Shown here: piece by piece, positions 53,398 to 62,073 of the stretch
How positions within the stretch are numbered: the first letter of the stretch is position 1
How the letters are laid out: each line of letters opens with the position of its first letter
Assembly: GCA_036271315.1 (NCBI GenBank)
Contig: DATBAV010000038.1
Location: 62,001-126,000 of the forward strand
Direction: 5' to 3'
DNA length: 64,000 bases
Source of the DNA: VRUE01 sp036271315
GTDB taxonomy: Bacteria; Actinomycetota; Thermoleophilia; Solirubrobacterales; 70-9
Program-made: the position numbers and the translations under genes
The notes under the pieces: generated by a model
What the model was told of the DNA's origin: nothing
Database searches by the model: none
Seen by the model: the letters and a program-made list of their open reading frames with translations, nothing else

Positions 53398-54243
53398 GTG
53401 CGATTCGAGAAGTGGCAGGCCCTGGGCAACGACTACCTGATCGTCGAGGCGGACGAGCTTCCATGGGAGCTGACGGCGGCGCGGGTGCAACGGGTCTGCG
53501 ATCCGCACTTCGGCGTTGGCGCCGACGGCGTGCTGCTGCTCGCGCGCAGCGAGGACCCCGCCTACGTCGCGGAGCTGCGGATCTTCAACCCCGATGGCTC
53601 CGAGGCCGAGCTCTCCGGCAACGGCGCCCGGGAGGCGATCCTCTACCTGCGCCGGCACGGCTGGACCGAGGAGGACACCTTCTCGATCCTCACCGCCGCC
53701 GGTCCGGTGACGCCGACGATCACCTCGGAGCGCACCTGCTCGGTGGCGATGGGGCGGGCCGCCACTGCCTCCAAGGATTTCCCGGGCGGCGGGCCCGACG
53801 GTCGCGGCACGGTGAGCAGCGGCGGTCGCGAGTGGGCCTTCCAGCACGTCTCGATCGGCAACCCGCAGTGCGCGATCGTCGTCGGCGAGGAGCTGGAGGA
53901 GCTGGATCTCGGCGCGATCGGGCCGGGGATCGAAGCCAACGCGCTCTTCCCGAACCGGACCAACGTCTCCTTCCTGCGCGTCGACGGCAGCCGGGTGCGG
54001 GCGCGGATCTTCGAGCGCGGTGTGGGGGAGACGCTCTCCTCGGGGACCGGGGCCAGCGGCGCAGCGGTCACGGCCTTCCTCGGCGGCGCAGCGAGCCCGA
54101 TCGCGGTCGAGCTCGACGGCGGTGAGCTCGTGGTCGAGATCTCCGATGAGCTCGACGTCACCCTGAGCGGCTGGGCCGAGCAGATCTGCGCCGGCGAGCT
54201 CTCGGACGAGCTGCTGAGCGCACTCGCCGAGCTGGACGGCTAG
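53398..54243 (+). CDS. dapF: Diaminopimelate epimerase-family protein with Ser at both catalytic Cys positions
   Basis: This 281-residue protein has the two-fold DapF architecture (KWQALGNDYLIVE, GVGADGVLL, RIFNPDGSEAE, IGNPQCAIV, ERGVGET). The two catalytic cysteines of known epimerases lie in CGNG and CGTG motifs. Here they are ELSGNGAR (Ser73) and TLSSGTGAS (Ser215). The codons are TCC and TCG, so this is not a misread of Cys. Other binding residues appear intact. It overlaps no other gene and is followed by a DapL-like aminotransferase whose product LL-DAP needs epimerisation. Activity with Ser is uncertain. Confidence 0.85.
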   Translation: MRFEKWQALGNDYLIVEADELPWELTAARVQRVCDPHFGVGADGVLLLARSEDPAYVAELRIFNPDGSEAELSGNGAREAILYLRRHGWTEEDTFSILTAAGPVTPTITSERTCSVAMGRAATASKDFPGGGPDGRGTVSSGGREWAFQHVSIGNPQCAIVVGEELEELDLGAIGPGIEANALFPNRTNVSFLRVDGSRVRARIFERGVGETLSSGTGASGAAVTAFLGGAASPIAVELDGGELVVEISDELDVTLSGWAEQICAGELSDELLSALAELDG

Positions 54244-54255
54244 ATTTCCGCGCCG

Positions 54256-55425
54256 ATGGCGATCTCGGACCCGTCCAAGCGGCTGGAGGCGATGCCTCCC
54301 TACAAGTTCCAGGAGCTGGAGCGAACGATCGCCGACAAGCGGGCCGCCGGCATCGACGTGATCAGCCTCGGCATCGGCGACCCCGACGAACCGACCTACC
54401 CGCACATCGTCTCGGCGATGCAGGAGGCCGTGGCCGAGCCCGGCAACCAGCAGTACCCGAGCAACCGCGGCCGTGAGGAGTTCCGCCGAGCCTTCGCTGA
54501 GTTCTACGACCGTCGCTTCGGGGTTGAGATCGATCCCGAAAGCGAGGTAATCCCGGCAATCGGCGCCAAGGAGTGCATCTACAACCTCTGCTTCGCCTTC
54601 CTCGATCCCGGCGACGTGGCGCTTGCCTCCGATCCTGGCTATCCGGTCTACACCGGCGGCCCAATCCTCGCCGGCGCCAAGGCCGAGCTGCTGCCGCTGG
54701 TACCCGAGCTGGGCTTCGCGCCCGACCTCAGCGCGATTCCCGCCGAGGTGGCGGCGAGGGCGCGGCTGATGTTCATCAACTTCCCCAACAACCCGACCGG
54801 CGCCGTCGTCCCCGAGCGCTTCTTCGAGATGGTCGTCTCCTTCGCCCGCGAGCACGAGATCCTCGTCGTTCACGACAACGCTTACTCAGAGACCACATAC
54901 GACGGCTACGTTGCACCCAGCTTCCTCGCCACGCCGGGCGCCAAGGAGGTCGGGGTCGAGGTCTTCTCGCTCTCCAAGGGCTTCAACATGACCGGCTGGC
55001 GCTGCGCCGCGATCCTCGGCAACGCCGAGGCGGTGCAGACCTACTGGCGACTGAAGACCAACGTCGACTCGGGCCTCTTCGAGGCCGTGCAGGTGGCCGG
55101 CGTCGCCGCCCTGCAGGGTCCGAGCGGCCCGCTGCAGCGAATGAACGAGACCTACACCCGCCGCCGCGACCTCGTCGTCGGCGCCCTGCGCGAGATCGGC
55201 GTCGAGGTCAGCGCGCCGAAGGGGACGATCTACGTCTGGGCGCCGGTTCCCGAGGGCCACACCTCGACCTCATTCGCCGAGCTGGTGCTCGAAGAGGCCG
55301 CCGTGGTCGTCTCGCCCGGCTCGATGTACGGGCCCAGCGGCGAGGGCTTCTTCCGCATCTCGCTTACGACGCCCGACGACCGCATCTCAGAGGCGGTCGA
55401 GCGGATGCGCAAGTACCTGGCGTAG
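54256..55425 (+). CDS. dapL: Class I aminotransferase, LL-diaminopimelate aminotransferase-like
   Basis: This 389-residue PLP enzyme has LGIGDPDEPTYPHIV, NQQYPSNRGREEFRRAFAEFY, FINFPNNPTGAV, DNAYSETTYDG and the PLP-lysine motif SLSKGFNMTGWR. This pattern is shared by DapL and related aspartate-type aminotransferases. Position directly after dapF (12 bp) favours conversion of tetrahydrodipicolinate to LL-DAP, bypassing the succinylase steps, and dapA and dapB are also present in the window. TAGATT 9 nt upstream includes the dapF stop. General aspartate aminotransferase is the alternative. Confidence 0.78.
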   Translation: MAISDPSKRLEAMPPYKFQELERTIADKRAAGIDVISLGIGDPDEPTYPHIVSAMQEAVAEPGNQQYPSNRGREEFRRAFAEFYDRRFGVEIDPESEVIPAIGAKECIYNLCFAFLDPGDVALASDPGYPVYTGGPILAGAKAELLPLVPELGFAPDLSAIPAEVAARARLMFINFPNNPTGAVVPERFFEMVVSFAREHEILVVHDNAYSETTYDGYVAPSFLATPGAKEVGVEVFSLSKGFNMTGWRCAAILGNAEAVQTYWRLKTNVDSGLFEAVQVAGVAALQGPSGPLQRMNETYTRRRDLVVGALREIGVEVSAPKGTIYVWAPVPEGHTSTSFAELVLEEAAVVVSPGSMYGPSGEGFFRISLTTPDDRISEAVERMRKYLA

Positions 55426-55426
55426 G

Positions 55427-55536
55427 GAGCTATCCCGGTAGGGGTTGAGCGTCTTGTACTTTTTCGGCAATTCCTCGCGGCGCCAGCAACGGCGTCTCCA
55501 CCGAAAAGTTAAGCGAAACCCCTACCGGGATAGCTC
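55427..55536 (-). repeat. Dispersed inverted-repeat element, family 1, copy B
   Basis: The 110-bp element has perfect 20-bp arms (core ATCCCGGTAGGGGT) and the nested core in reverse orientation to copy A: CTTGTACTTTTTCGG left, CCGAAAAGTTAAGCG right. Between the nested repeats the centre is GC-rich with GGCGCCAGC, which also matches copy A. It begins 2 bp after the aminotransferase stop and contains the stop codon of the convergent MBL gene. Confidence 0.88.
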
Positions 55537-56367
55537 GCCTGCCTCAAGCTTCTTCCAATATCGATTGAGGCCGCGCCATTGGTATTGGGGCGGCACGCAC
55601 TGGATCAGCTCCTCTGCGGCCTCGGGGGTGCTGGCGGAGGTGACGACACGTTCGCGGTGGCGCTGCTCGAACTCGTCCTCGGAGAGGTCGCGGGCCAGCT
55701 CGGCCTCCTCGCGCAGGCGCTCGCGTGTCAGCGCGAGATGCTCGGTTGGCTCCTCGATCGCGCCGAAGTGGGTGACGGCGAGGCGCTCGGGGCGCCATGA
55801 CTCGACCAGGTCGATCGAGTCGAGCCAGGTCTCGATGTCGATGTCCGGCGGGGGAGTGGGCGGCACGACCAGGTCGACGCCGGGGATGCGGACCGCGGCG
55901 ACGTCGCCGACGAATGCGGTGCCGCTCTCCTCGTGGAAATAGCAGACGTGGTGGGAGGCGTGGCCGGGCGTGTAGGCGACCCGCATGCCGAGCACCTCCT
56001 CGCCGCCGGCGAGCGGCCTCACGTTGGCCGCCGGGACGGGCACGATCTCGCCCCAGAGGTACTCCATCTGGTCGCCGTAGAGGCGCTCGGCGCTGGCCAG
56101 CAGCTTCGAGGGGTCGATCAAATGCGGGGCGCCACGCTCGTGCACGTAGACCTCGAGCTCGGGCCAGCGGCGCACCAGGGCACCGGTAGCGGCGGCGTGA
56201 TCGAGGTGGATGTGGGTGAGCAGCAGCGCCCGCGGCTGCTCGTCCCCGAGCGCGTCAATCAGCGTCTCCATCGAGGACTGCGGACCTGGGTCCACCAGCA
56301 CCCCGTCGACTTGCCAGCAGCCAATGACATGCGGCCGCCCCAAGTGCATGACGTCGATTACGCGCAT
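55522..56367 (-). CDS. MBL-fold metallohydrolase
   Basis: This 281-residue metallo-beta-lactamase-fold protein has the motif THIHLDHAAATGAL, further ligands in YTPGHASHHVCYF and FVGDVAAVR, and TVTHFGAIEEP-like (AVTHFGAIEEP) near the C-terminal third. A C-terminal helical domain ends ELSR. The ATG at 56367 has GAGGGA upstream. The last four codons and the TAG stop lie in repeat copy B. The substrate is unknown, and it is unrelated in detail to the MBL protein at 661. Confidence 0.85.
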   Translation of the reverse strand: MRVIDVMHLGRPHVIGCWQVDGVLVDPGPQSSMETLIDALGDEQPRALLLTHIHLDHAAATGALVRRWPELEVYVHERGAPHLIDPSKLLASAERLYGDQMEYLWGEIVPVPAANVRPLAGGEEVLGMRVAYTPGHASHHVCYFHEESGTAFVGDVAAVRIPGVDLVVPPTPPPDIDIETWLDSIDLVESWRPERLAVTHFGAIEEPTEHLALTRERLREEAELARDLSEDEFEQRHRERVVTSASTPEAAEELIQCVPPQYQWRGLNRYWKKLEAGELSR

Positions 56368-56377
56368 CGCGACTCCC

Positions 56378-57373
56378 TCAAGTGGCGGGATCGGGGAACC
56401 GCTCGTCCGCTTCGAGCGTCTGCCGCATCCCCTCTTCCATGCCCCGAGGCGCATAGCCCAGCTCGCGGCCGGCCTTCTCGTAGCTGGCCCAGAAGGTGAC
56501 GCCGTCGGCCGAGGAGATCAGCTCGCGCAGGTTGGGCGGCTGGCCCATCAGCTTGCCGACCAGCGGGCCGATCGGGGTCAGGGCCTTCATCACCCCGGTG
56601 GGCAACGCCCGTTTGGGCGCCTTGCGGCCGCTGGCGGCGGCGATCGTCTCGATCGCCTCGCGCATCGTCGTCGCCGGCCCGCTGATCACGTAGGTCTCGC
56701 CGACCTTGCCCTTGTCGAGGGCGAGGAGGATGCCGGCGGCGATGTCTTCCACGTGCGAGAGGCAGATGCCGAGGTCGGGGAAGGGCAGCAGGAAGAGGCG
56801 GCCGGCAAAGAATTCGCTCAGCAAATCGGCGATCTGAGAGGTGTCGCCCGGCCCGTAGACACCGCCCGGCTGGACGATCGTGCCGGGAAGGCCGTCCTCG
56901 GCCATCATCCGCTTGGCGATCCGGTGGCCCTCGAGCTTGGTCTCCTCGTAGTAGGAGGTGAACTCCTTGCCCGGGTGCTCGTAGCTCTCGTCGACGACCT
57001 TGCCGTGCGTGTTGCCGAAGATGCCGACGGTGGAGACGTAGACGACCTTGCCCACCTTGGCATCCAGCGCCGCCCGCAGTACGCGCTCGCTGCCGCGCAC
57101 GTTGGCCTCGTACATCGCCGGGTGCTGCTTGGCCGGGATCCCGATCTCGTACATCGCCGCGGCGTGGATCAGGCCGTCGCAGCCCTCCATGCCGGAGCGC
57201 AGGGCCTCGGCATCGCCGAGATCGCCGCTGACCAGCTGGCAGCCGAGCTCCTTCAGCTTGCTCGCTTTCTCCGGACTGCGGACGAGGCAGACGACCTCGT
57301 CGCCGCGGGCGCGCAGCTGGCGCACGGCCTCGCCGCCGATGAAGCCCGTTCCTCCCGTGACGAAGACCTTCAC
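56378..57373 (-). CDS. NAD-dependent epimerase/reductase (extended SDR, HpnA/DFR-like)
   Basis: This 331-residue extended SDR has the Rossmann loop VTGGTGFIGGEAV, a catalytic Ser region VYVSTVGIFG and YxxxK in SYYEETKLEG. It is similar in style to dihydroflavonol-4-reductase-like and hopanoid-associated HpnA proteins. The GTG at 57373 is 8 nt after TAGGCT (57387-57382, minus), suggesting a leaderless mRNA. It runs into the MBL gene 10 bp downstream. The substrate is unknown. Confidence 0.85.
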   Translation of the reverse strand: MKVFVTGGTGFIGGEAVRQLRARGDEVVCLVRSPEKASKLKELGCQLVSGDLGDAEALRSGMEGCDGLIHAAAMYEIGIPAKQHPAMYEANVRGSERVLRAALDAKVGKVVYVSTVGIFGNTHGKVVDESYEHPGKEFTSYYEETKLEGHRIAKRMMAEDGLPGTIVQPGGVYGPGDTSQIADLLSEFFAGRLFLLPFPDLGICLSHVEDIAAGILLALDKGKVGETYVISGPATTMREAIETIAAASGRKAPKRALPTGVMKALTPIGPLVGKLMGQPPNLRELISSADGVTFWASYEKAGRELGYAPRGMEEGMRQTLEADERFPDPAT

Positions 57374-57479
57374 GGGGCGAAAGCCTAGCCGCCCCCGGAC
57401 GCGGACGCGGAGGCGCGAGATTTCCGGTCGTGATTAGCGCGCCCCCGCGGGAGCGGAGGAGGTGGCACCCGGCCGGTCC

Positions 57480-57485
57480 TACAAT
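57480..57485 (+). promoter_or_regulatory. -10 box of hflX
   Basis: TACAAT is 8 nt before the GTG start of hflX, in the divergent 120-bp region shared with the SDR gene. The minus-strand TAGGCT at 57387-57382 serves the opposite direction. Confidence 0.5.
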
Positions 57486-57493
57486 CAAGAGAA

Positions 57494-58804
57494 GTGCAGC
57501 GGTCGAGAAACGGGAGGCAAGTTGAAACGCGCAACGGCATGGGTGGCGCCGGTGTCGCGAACCCGCGTGCCCGCCAGCGGGCGCTGGCGATCGGCATCAC
57601 CGATGGGCGCGAGGAAGGCGATCCGCTCGCCGAGTTGAAGGAGCTGCTGCGTACGGCGGGCGTTGCCACCGCGGGCGAGGCGGTGCAGCAACGCGAGAAG
57701 CCGGATCCCGACCGCTACGTCGGTCGCGGCAAGCTGACCGAGCTGAAGGCCGAGATCGAGGCCTGCGATGCCAACGTCGTCGCCTGCGACGACGAGCTGG
57801 CGCCGCGCCAGGAGCGCAACCTCGAGGCCGCCCTCGGGGTGCCGGTGATCGACCGCACCGCGGTGATCCTCGACATCTTCGCCGACCATGCCCACTCGGC
57901 CGAGGGCAAGCTTCAGGTCGAGCTCGCCCAGCTGGAGTACAACCTCGCCCGCATGCGCGGGCTCTGGACCCACCTCGAGCGGCTCGGCGGCGGGATCGGC
58001 ACCAGGGGCCCGGGGGAGAGCCAGATCGAGACCGACCGCCGCCTCGCTCGCGACCGCATCGCGGCGTTGCGCCGCCGCCTCGGCCGGCTCGAACGCAACC
58101 GCGGCGTGATGAGGGCCCGCCGCGAAAGCTCCTCGCTGCCGCGGGTCGCCCTCGCCGGCTACACCAACGCGGGCAAGTCGACCCTGCTCAACGCCCTCAC
58201 CGGGGCTGAGGTCGGAGTCGGCGACCGACTCTTCCACACCCTCGACCCGACCACCCGCAGCCTCGAGCTCTCCGGCCGCGACTACCTCCTCACCGACACC
58301 GTCGGCTTCATCGAGAAGCTGCCCCACCAGCTGGTCGAGGCCTTCAAGGCGACGCTCGAGGAGACCGTGCTCGCCGACCTGATCCTGCACGTGGTCGATG
58401 CGGCTGAGCCGGAGGAGCGCCGGGTGGTGGACATGCAGGCGGTCGACGAGGTGCTGGAGGAGATCGGCACCGGCGACAAGCCCCGCCTGCTGGTGCTCAA
58501 TAAGGCGGATCTGCTGGATCCCGACGAGCGGGCCGAGGCGCTGCTGCGCCATCCCGGCGCGGTGCTGGTCTCCGCGCTCGCCGACATCGGCCTCGATCGG
58601 CTGCGCGAGGACATCGAGGCGGCCTTCGAGGACACCCTCGTCGAGGTCGAGCTGCTGATCCCCTACGCCGAGGGGGCGCGCCTGCACGAGCTGCACGAGA
58701 TCGCCGGCGACCTCGAGCGGACCGAGCGCGGGGACGGGGTCCTGGTCCGAGCCAAGGTCCCGGCCGCCGAGCTGCACCGCTTTGACGATCTCGCCGTCGT
58801 CTAG
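57494..58804 (+). CDS. hflX: GTPase HflX
   Basis: This 436-residue ribosome-associated GTPase splits stalled ribosomes under stress. The N-terminal domain with DRYVGRGKLTELK and DRTAVILDIFADHAHSAEGKLQVELAQL is followed by the glycine-rich linker GGIGTRGPGESQIETDRR. The G domain (GYTNAGKSTLLNALTG, DTVGFIEKLP, NKADLL) comes last. The GTG at 57494 fits the TACAAT promoter. Confidence 0.95.
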   Translation: MQRSRNGRQVETRNGMGGAGVANPRARQRALAIGITDGREEGDPLAELKELLRTAGVATAGEAVQQREKPDPDRYVGRGKLTELKAEIEACDANVVACDDELAPRQERNLEAALGVPVIDRTAVILDIFADHAHSAEGKLQVELAQLEYNLARMRGLWTHLERLGGGIGTRGPGESQIETDRRLARDRIAALRRRLGRLERNRGVMRARRESSSLPRVALAGYTNAGKSTLLNALTGAEVGVGDRLFHTLDPTTRSLELSGRDYLLTDTVGFIEKLPHQLVEAFKATLEETVLADLILHVVDAAEPEERRVVDMQAVDEVLEEIGTGDKPRLLVLNKADLLDPDERAEALLRHPGAVLVSALADIGLDRLREDIEAAFEDTLVEVELLIPYAEGARLHELHEIAGDLERTERGDGVLVRAKVPAAELHRFDDLAVV

Positions 58805-58815
58805 GGTTGCGCCCC

Positions 58816-59247
58816 GTGAAACTGCCGATCGCCAGACTCAACGACGACGCCGTGTTGCCCAGTCGCGCCCACGAGGGCGACGCCGGGCTTGACCTCTACG
58901 CCTGCGAGGCGGCGCACATCGGGCCAGGGGAGCGCTGGAGCGTCGGCACCGGGATCGCGGTCGAGATCCCCGAGGGCCACGCCGGCCTGGTGCTGCCCCG
59001 CTCGGGCCTGGCCAAGCGCCACGGCATCAGCCTGGTCAACAGCCCCGGCCTGATCGATTCGGGCTATCGCGGTGAGATCCGGGTCCTCCTGCTCAACACC
59101 GACCCGGCCGAGGTCTTCCGGGTTGCGCCCGGCGACCGCATCGCCCAGCTCGTGATCAGCCCGATCGCCCTGGCCGAGCCGGTCGAGGCCGAGGCGCTCG
59201 CCGACTCCGCCCGCGGCGGCGGCGGCTTCGGCTCCAGCGGCCGCTAG
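58816..59247 (+). CDS. dut: dUTP diphosphatase
   Basis: This 143-residue trimeric dUTPase has all five motifs: GDAGLDLYA, PRSGLAKRHG, NSPGLIDSGYRGEI, GDRIAQLVI and the C-terminal RGGGGFGSSG. It keeps dUTP low and supplies dUMP. GTG 58816 is 8 nt after TAGGGT; TTG 58807 is a weaker alternative. Its TAG stop overlaps the convergent gatD stop within the palindrome CTAG. Confidence 0.96.
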   Translation: MKLPIARLNDDAVLPSRAHEGDAGLDLYACEAAHIGPGERWSVGTGIAVEIPEGHAGLVLPRSGLAKRHGISLVNSPGLIDSGYRGEIRVLLLNTDPAEVFRVAPGDRIAQLVISPIALAEPVEAEALADSARGGGGFGSSGR

Positions 59248-59978
59248 GCAAGCGCCGCGCGCCGGGCCGACTCGTGTGCCGCGCGCTCGAGGTCGTCCTC
59301 CAGCGGCTCGAGCCGAGGGCGCTCGCCATAGCGCCGCTCCAGGGCGAGGGCGATCAGATGGTCGGCCAGCCAGGCGTTCTTGGGCAGCAGGGGACCGTGC
59401 AGGTAGGTGCCGATCAGGTTGTTGCGGCGCACGCCCTCGAAACCGTCCTCACCGTTGTTGCCAAAGCCCTTCAGCACCTTGCCCAGCGGCGTCGCTCCGC
59501 TGCCGAGATGGGTGCGCCCGCCGTGGTTCTCGAAGCCGGCCACGACCTGCGGCCCCTCGCCCAGGTCGACCTCGATCGCGACGTTGCCGATCAGGCGCGG
59601 CCCGGAGCTGCGAACGGTGCTGAGCTCAACCAGATCGAGGCCCGGCAAGCTCTCCTCATCCAGCTGGTAGCTGCTGCCGAGCAGCTGGTAGCCGCCGCAG
59701 ACGGCGAGCACGACGGCACCGTCCTCGGTCGCCTCCGCCATCGCCGCGCGCTTGCTCTCGACCATGTCGGCGGCGACCGCCCGCTGGTCGCGGTCCTGGC
59801 CGCCGCCTAGGTAGATGAAGTCGTGGGCGGCGGGATCGAACCCCTCGCCGGGGCCGGCGCTGGCGTGGGCAAAGTCGATGCTCCGCCACTCGCAGCGCCG
59901 CTGCAGGAAGAGCATGTTGCCGCGGTCGGCATAGATGTTCATCTGCTCGGGGTAGAGGGCGAGGAAGCGCAGCTCCAT
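59244..59978 (-). CDS. gatD: Lipid II isoglutaminyl synthase, glutamine amidotransferase subunit GatD
   Basis: This 244-residue class I-type glutaminase of the CobB/CobQ family has nucleophile Cys94 in LAVCGGYQLLG and His194 in GTYLHGPLLPKN, with the glycine-rich YLGGGQDRDQ. It supplies ammonia to MurT, which amidates D-Glu of lipid II to D-iso-Gln. The ATG at 59978 overlaps the stop of the methyltransferase gene (TGATG). Normally gatD follows murT directly; here one gene intervenes. Confidence 0.92.
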   Translation of the reverse strand: MELRFLALYPEQMNIYADRGNMLFLQRRCEWRSIDFAHASAGPGEGFDPAAHDFIYLGGGQDRDQRAVAADMVESKRAAMAEATEDGAVVLAVCGGYQLLGSSYQLDEESLPGLDLVELSTVRSSGPRLIGNVAIEVDLGEGPQVVAGFENHGGRTHLGSGATPLGKVLKGFGNNGEDGFEGVRRNNLIGTYLHGPLLPKNAWLADHLIALALERRYGERPRLEPLEDDLERAAHESARRAALA

Positions 59979-60706
59979 CAGGCCACCTTCTCGAAGAGGA
60001 CGACGGTGGAGCCGACGTGTGCTTCGGTCGCAGGTATCTCGCGCCGGCCGGCCGGCAGCAGTCCGGCGGCGCGACCCTCTTCTTCGAGTGTCTCGGCCGA
60101 GAACATCGCCAGCTCGATCTCGTTTAGCTCCTCGCTCATCTTGCCGTCGGGATCGACCGTCTGGCGCAGACGGCGCAGCAGGATCGCTTCCGGCAGGGCC
60201 ACCGGCTCGAGCGGCAGGCTCGAGTAGATCCAGCCTTCGATCTCGCGCACGTCGGGCAGCGGCGGCGCACTCGTGCCCGGGGGCGCCGGATCGGGCATCG
60301 CCTCGACGATCGAGAAGGCAGCGCGGGCGCCCGGCAGCATGCTGTCCAGGGTGCAGGAGAGGCAAGCAACGCGCTCCTGACTGTCGCTGAGCAGCTGGAT
60401 CAGCTGCATCGGGGCGATCACCAGGCTGAACTTGGTCGCCAGGGACTCGAAGGCGCGGACGTCGTCCTGCTCGGCGTCGGCTGTCGTCCCGTGCCCTCTT
60501 TCCCAGATCGCCTCGACCAGCTTCCTGTTGTGGTCGAGCCCGATCACGAGCAGGCCGGTCTTCGCGGCGAGGTGCAGCGTGACCCGGCCGGCGCCGCAGC
60601 CGAGCTCCATGATCGGCTTGTCCGTCTGGGCGGCGAGCTCCTCCCAGAGCGGCAGGTCGGCGGTGTAGCTACCGCACTCGACTTCGTGCCAGACCAGGCT
60701 GTTCAC
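59978..60706 (-). CDS. Class I SAM-dependent methyltransferase between murT and gatD
   Basis: This 242-residue Rossmann methyltransferase has the SAM motif MELGCGAGRVTLHLA, GLDHNRKLVEA and a post-core region that may select the substrate (CLSCTLDSMLPG). It is translationally coupled on both sides: GTG start in the murT stop (GTGA) and stop overlapping the gatD start. Such coupling suggests a role with lipid II or cell-wall precursors, but the acceptor is unknown. Similar proteins act on small molecules, so sequence alone does not settle this. Confidence 0.82.
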   Translation of the reverse strand: MNSLVWHEVECGSYTADLPLWEELAAQTDKPIMELGCGAGRVTLHLAAKTGLLVIGLDHNRKLVEAIWERGHGTTADAEQDDVRAFESLATKFSLVIAPMQLIQLLSDSQERVACLSCTLDSMLPGARAAFSIVEAMPDPAPPGTSAPPLPDVREIEGWIYSSLPLEPVALPEAILLRRLRQTVDPDGKMSEELNEIELAMFSAETLEEEGRAAGLLPAGRREIPATEAHVGSTVVLFEKVA

Positions 60707-62073
60707 CGCCAGAACTCCTCGGCGAGGCCGCGGGAGGCGAGTAGCTTGCGCAGCTCCAGCAGCGCGGTGTAGGTGGGCAGGGCGAAGAGGCGCCTTGGAT
60801 TCTCTGAGAGCGCCCGATCGAGCGATCCCTCGATATCCGACACGACCTCGATCTCGCGCTCGGGCCAGCCGGCGTACTTGAGCCGCAGGGCCATCTCCGG
60901 CGCCCGCGTGCCAGCGCAGACGACGCGTCGCACGCCGCCGGCGAGCAGCTCGAAGTCGGCGTCCCAAACCCAGGAGATGTCGCGCCCGTCGGCGATCCTG
61001 TCGTTGAGCCCGATCCAGAGGTCGAGCTTCTCCTCGCCCGCCTCGAGCAGGAGGGTGCGCAGGACCTCGTTGGCACCGGCGGGGTTCTTGATCAGCAGGA
61101 TCGAGAGCTGGGAGGGGCCGATGGGGATCGTCTCGACCCGGCCGAAGGTGGCCCGCATCGCCTGCAGCGAGTCGGCGATCGTCGGCGGTGGCACGCCGAG
61201 CTCGAGCGCCGCGGTGACTGCGGCAAGCGCGTTGTAGACGTTGTAGAGGCCGGGCAGGGGTAGCTGAAGCTCAATCTCGCCCTGCGAAGTGCGCAGAGTC
61301 ACCTGCGAACCCGACATCCCGCGCAGCTCGATCGCCGTGGCGGCGACGTCGGGCCGCGGCCGCCTGGCGCTGCAGTTCGGGCACGAGTAGTGGCCCAGGT
61401 GGCCGACGAAGGCGCGCTCGTAGGCGTAGGGGTGGCCGCAGCGGCGGCAGTGCTTGGCGTCGAAGGCGTGCTGGAGCTCGGGCAGGGCTTGGGCGGCATC
61501 CTCGATGCCGAAGTAGACAACGCCCTCGCGGGGCTCACCATTCTCGTCGCGGCCGAGGTCGGCGATCGCCGGGTCGTCGGCGTTGAGCGCGAAGCGGGTG
61601 CGGGCCGTGCGCGAAGCGACGGTCTTGCCCCACTCGGCCGCGAGGGTCTCCATCTCGCCGTAGCGGTCGAGCTGATCGCGAAAGAGGTTGCCGAGCACGA
61701 TCAGCGAGGGCTCGAGCTGGGCCGCAACCTTGGGCAGCCATGCCTCGTCGACCTCGAAGAGCCCTTCGGAGCCGCGCTGCTCGAGCAGCGCCGTGGCGAC
61801 GCCCCAGGTCATGTTCGAGCCGGCCCGGTTGTGGACCGGCCGGCGACCGTCGGCCTCGAGCGCGGCGGCGATCATCCCCGCGGTCGTCGTCTTGCCGTTG
61901 GTGGCGCTGATCAGCGTCGAGCCGCGATCGAGCCGCTTGCCGAGCCTGGCGATCGCCTCGGGCGCCATGCGCAGCAGCATCCTTCCCGGCAGCGTCGTAC
62001 CGCCGCCGCGCCCGCTGGCCCGACTGGCGGCGCCGACCGCGCGGGCCGCGGTGAGCTTCGCGCCGAACAGCAC
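60703..62073 (-). CDS. murT: Lipid II isoglutaminyl synthase, Mur-ligase-like subunit MurT
   Basis: This 456-residue Mur-ligase-type ATPase has the P-loop SATNGKTTTAGMIAAALE and NMTWGVATALLE. A zinc ribbon-like insert CRRCGHPYAYE...YSCPNC, characteristic of MurT, and a C-terminal DUF1727 domain (LLIKNPAGANEVLRTL, GLNDRIADGRDISWVWDADFE) follow. With GatD it amidates lipid II. The GTG at 62073 abuts the lipid kinase stop. The catalytic Asp of the DUF1727 region appears present in WDADFE. Confidence 0.93.
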   Translation of the reverse strand: MLFGAKLTAARAVGAASRASGRGGGTTLPGRMLLRMAPEAIARLGKRLDRGSTLISATNGKTTTAGMIAAALEADGRRPVHNRAGSNMTWGVATALLEQRGSEGLFEVDEAWLPKVAAQLEPSLIVLGNLFRDQLDRYGEMETLAAEWGKTVASRTARTRFALNADDPAIADLGRDENGEPREGVVYFGIEDAAQALPELQHAFDAKHCRRCGHPYAYERAFVGHLGHYSCPNCSARRPRPDVAATAIELRGMSGSQVTLRTSQGEIELQLPLPGLYNVYNALAAVTAALELGVPPPTIADSLQAMRATFGRVETIPIGPSQLSILLIKNPAGANEVLRTLLLEAGEEKLDLWIGLNDRIADGRDISWVWDADFELLAGGVRRVVCAGTRAPEMALRLKYAGWPEREIEVVSDIEGSLDRALSENPRRLFALPTYTALLELRKLLASRGLAEEFWR

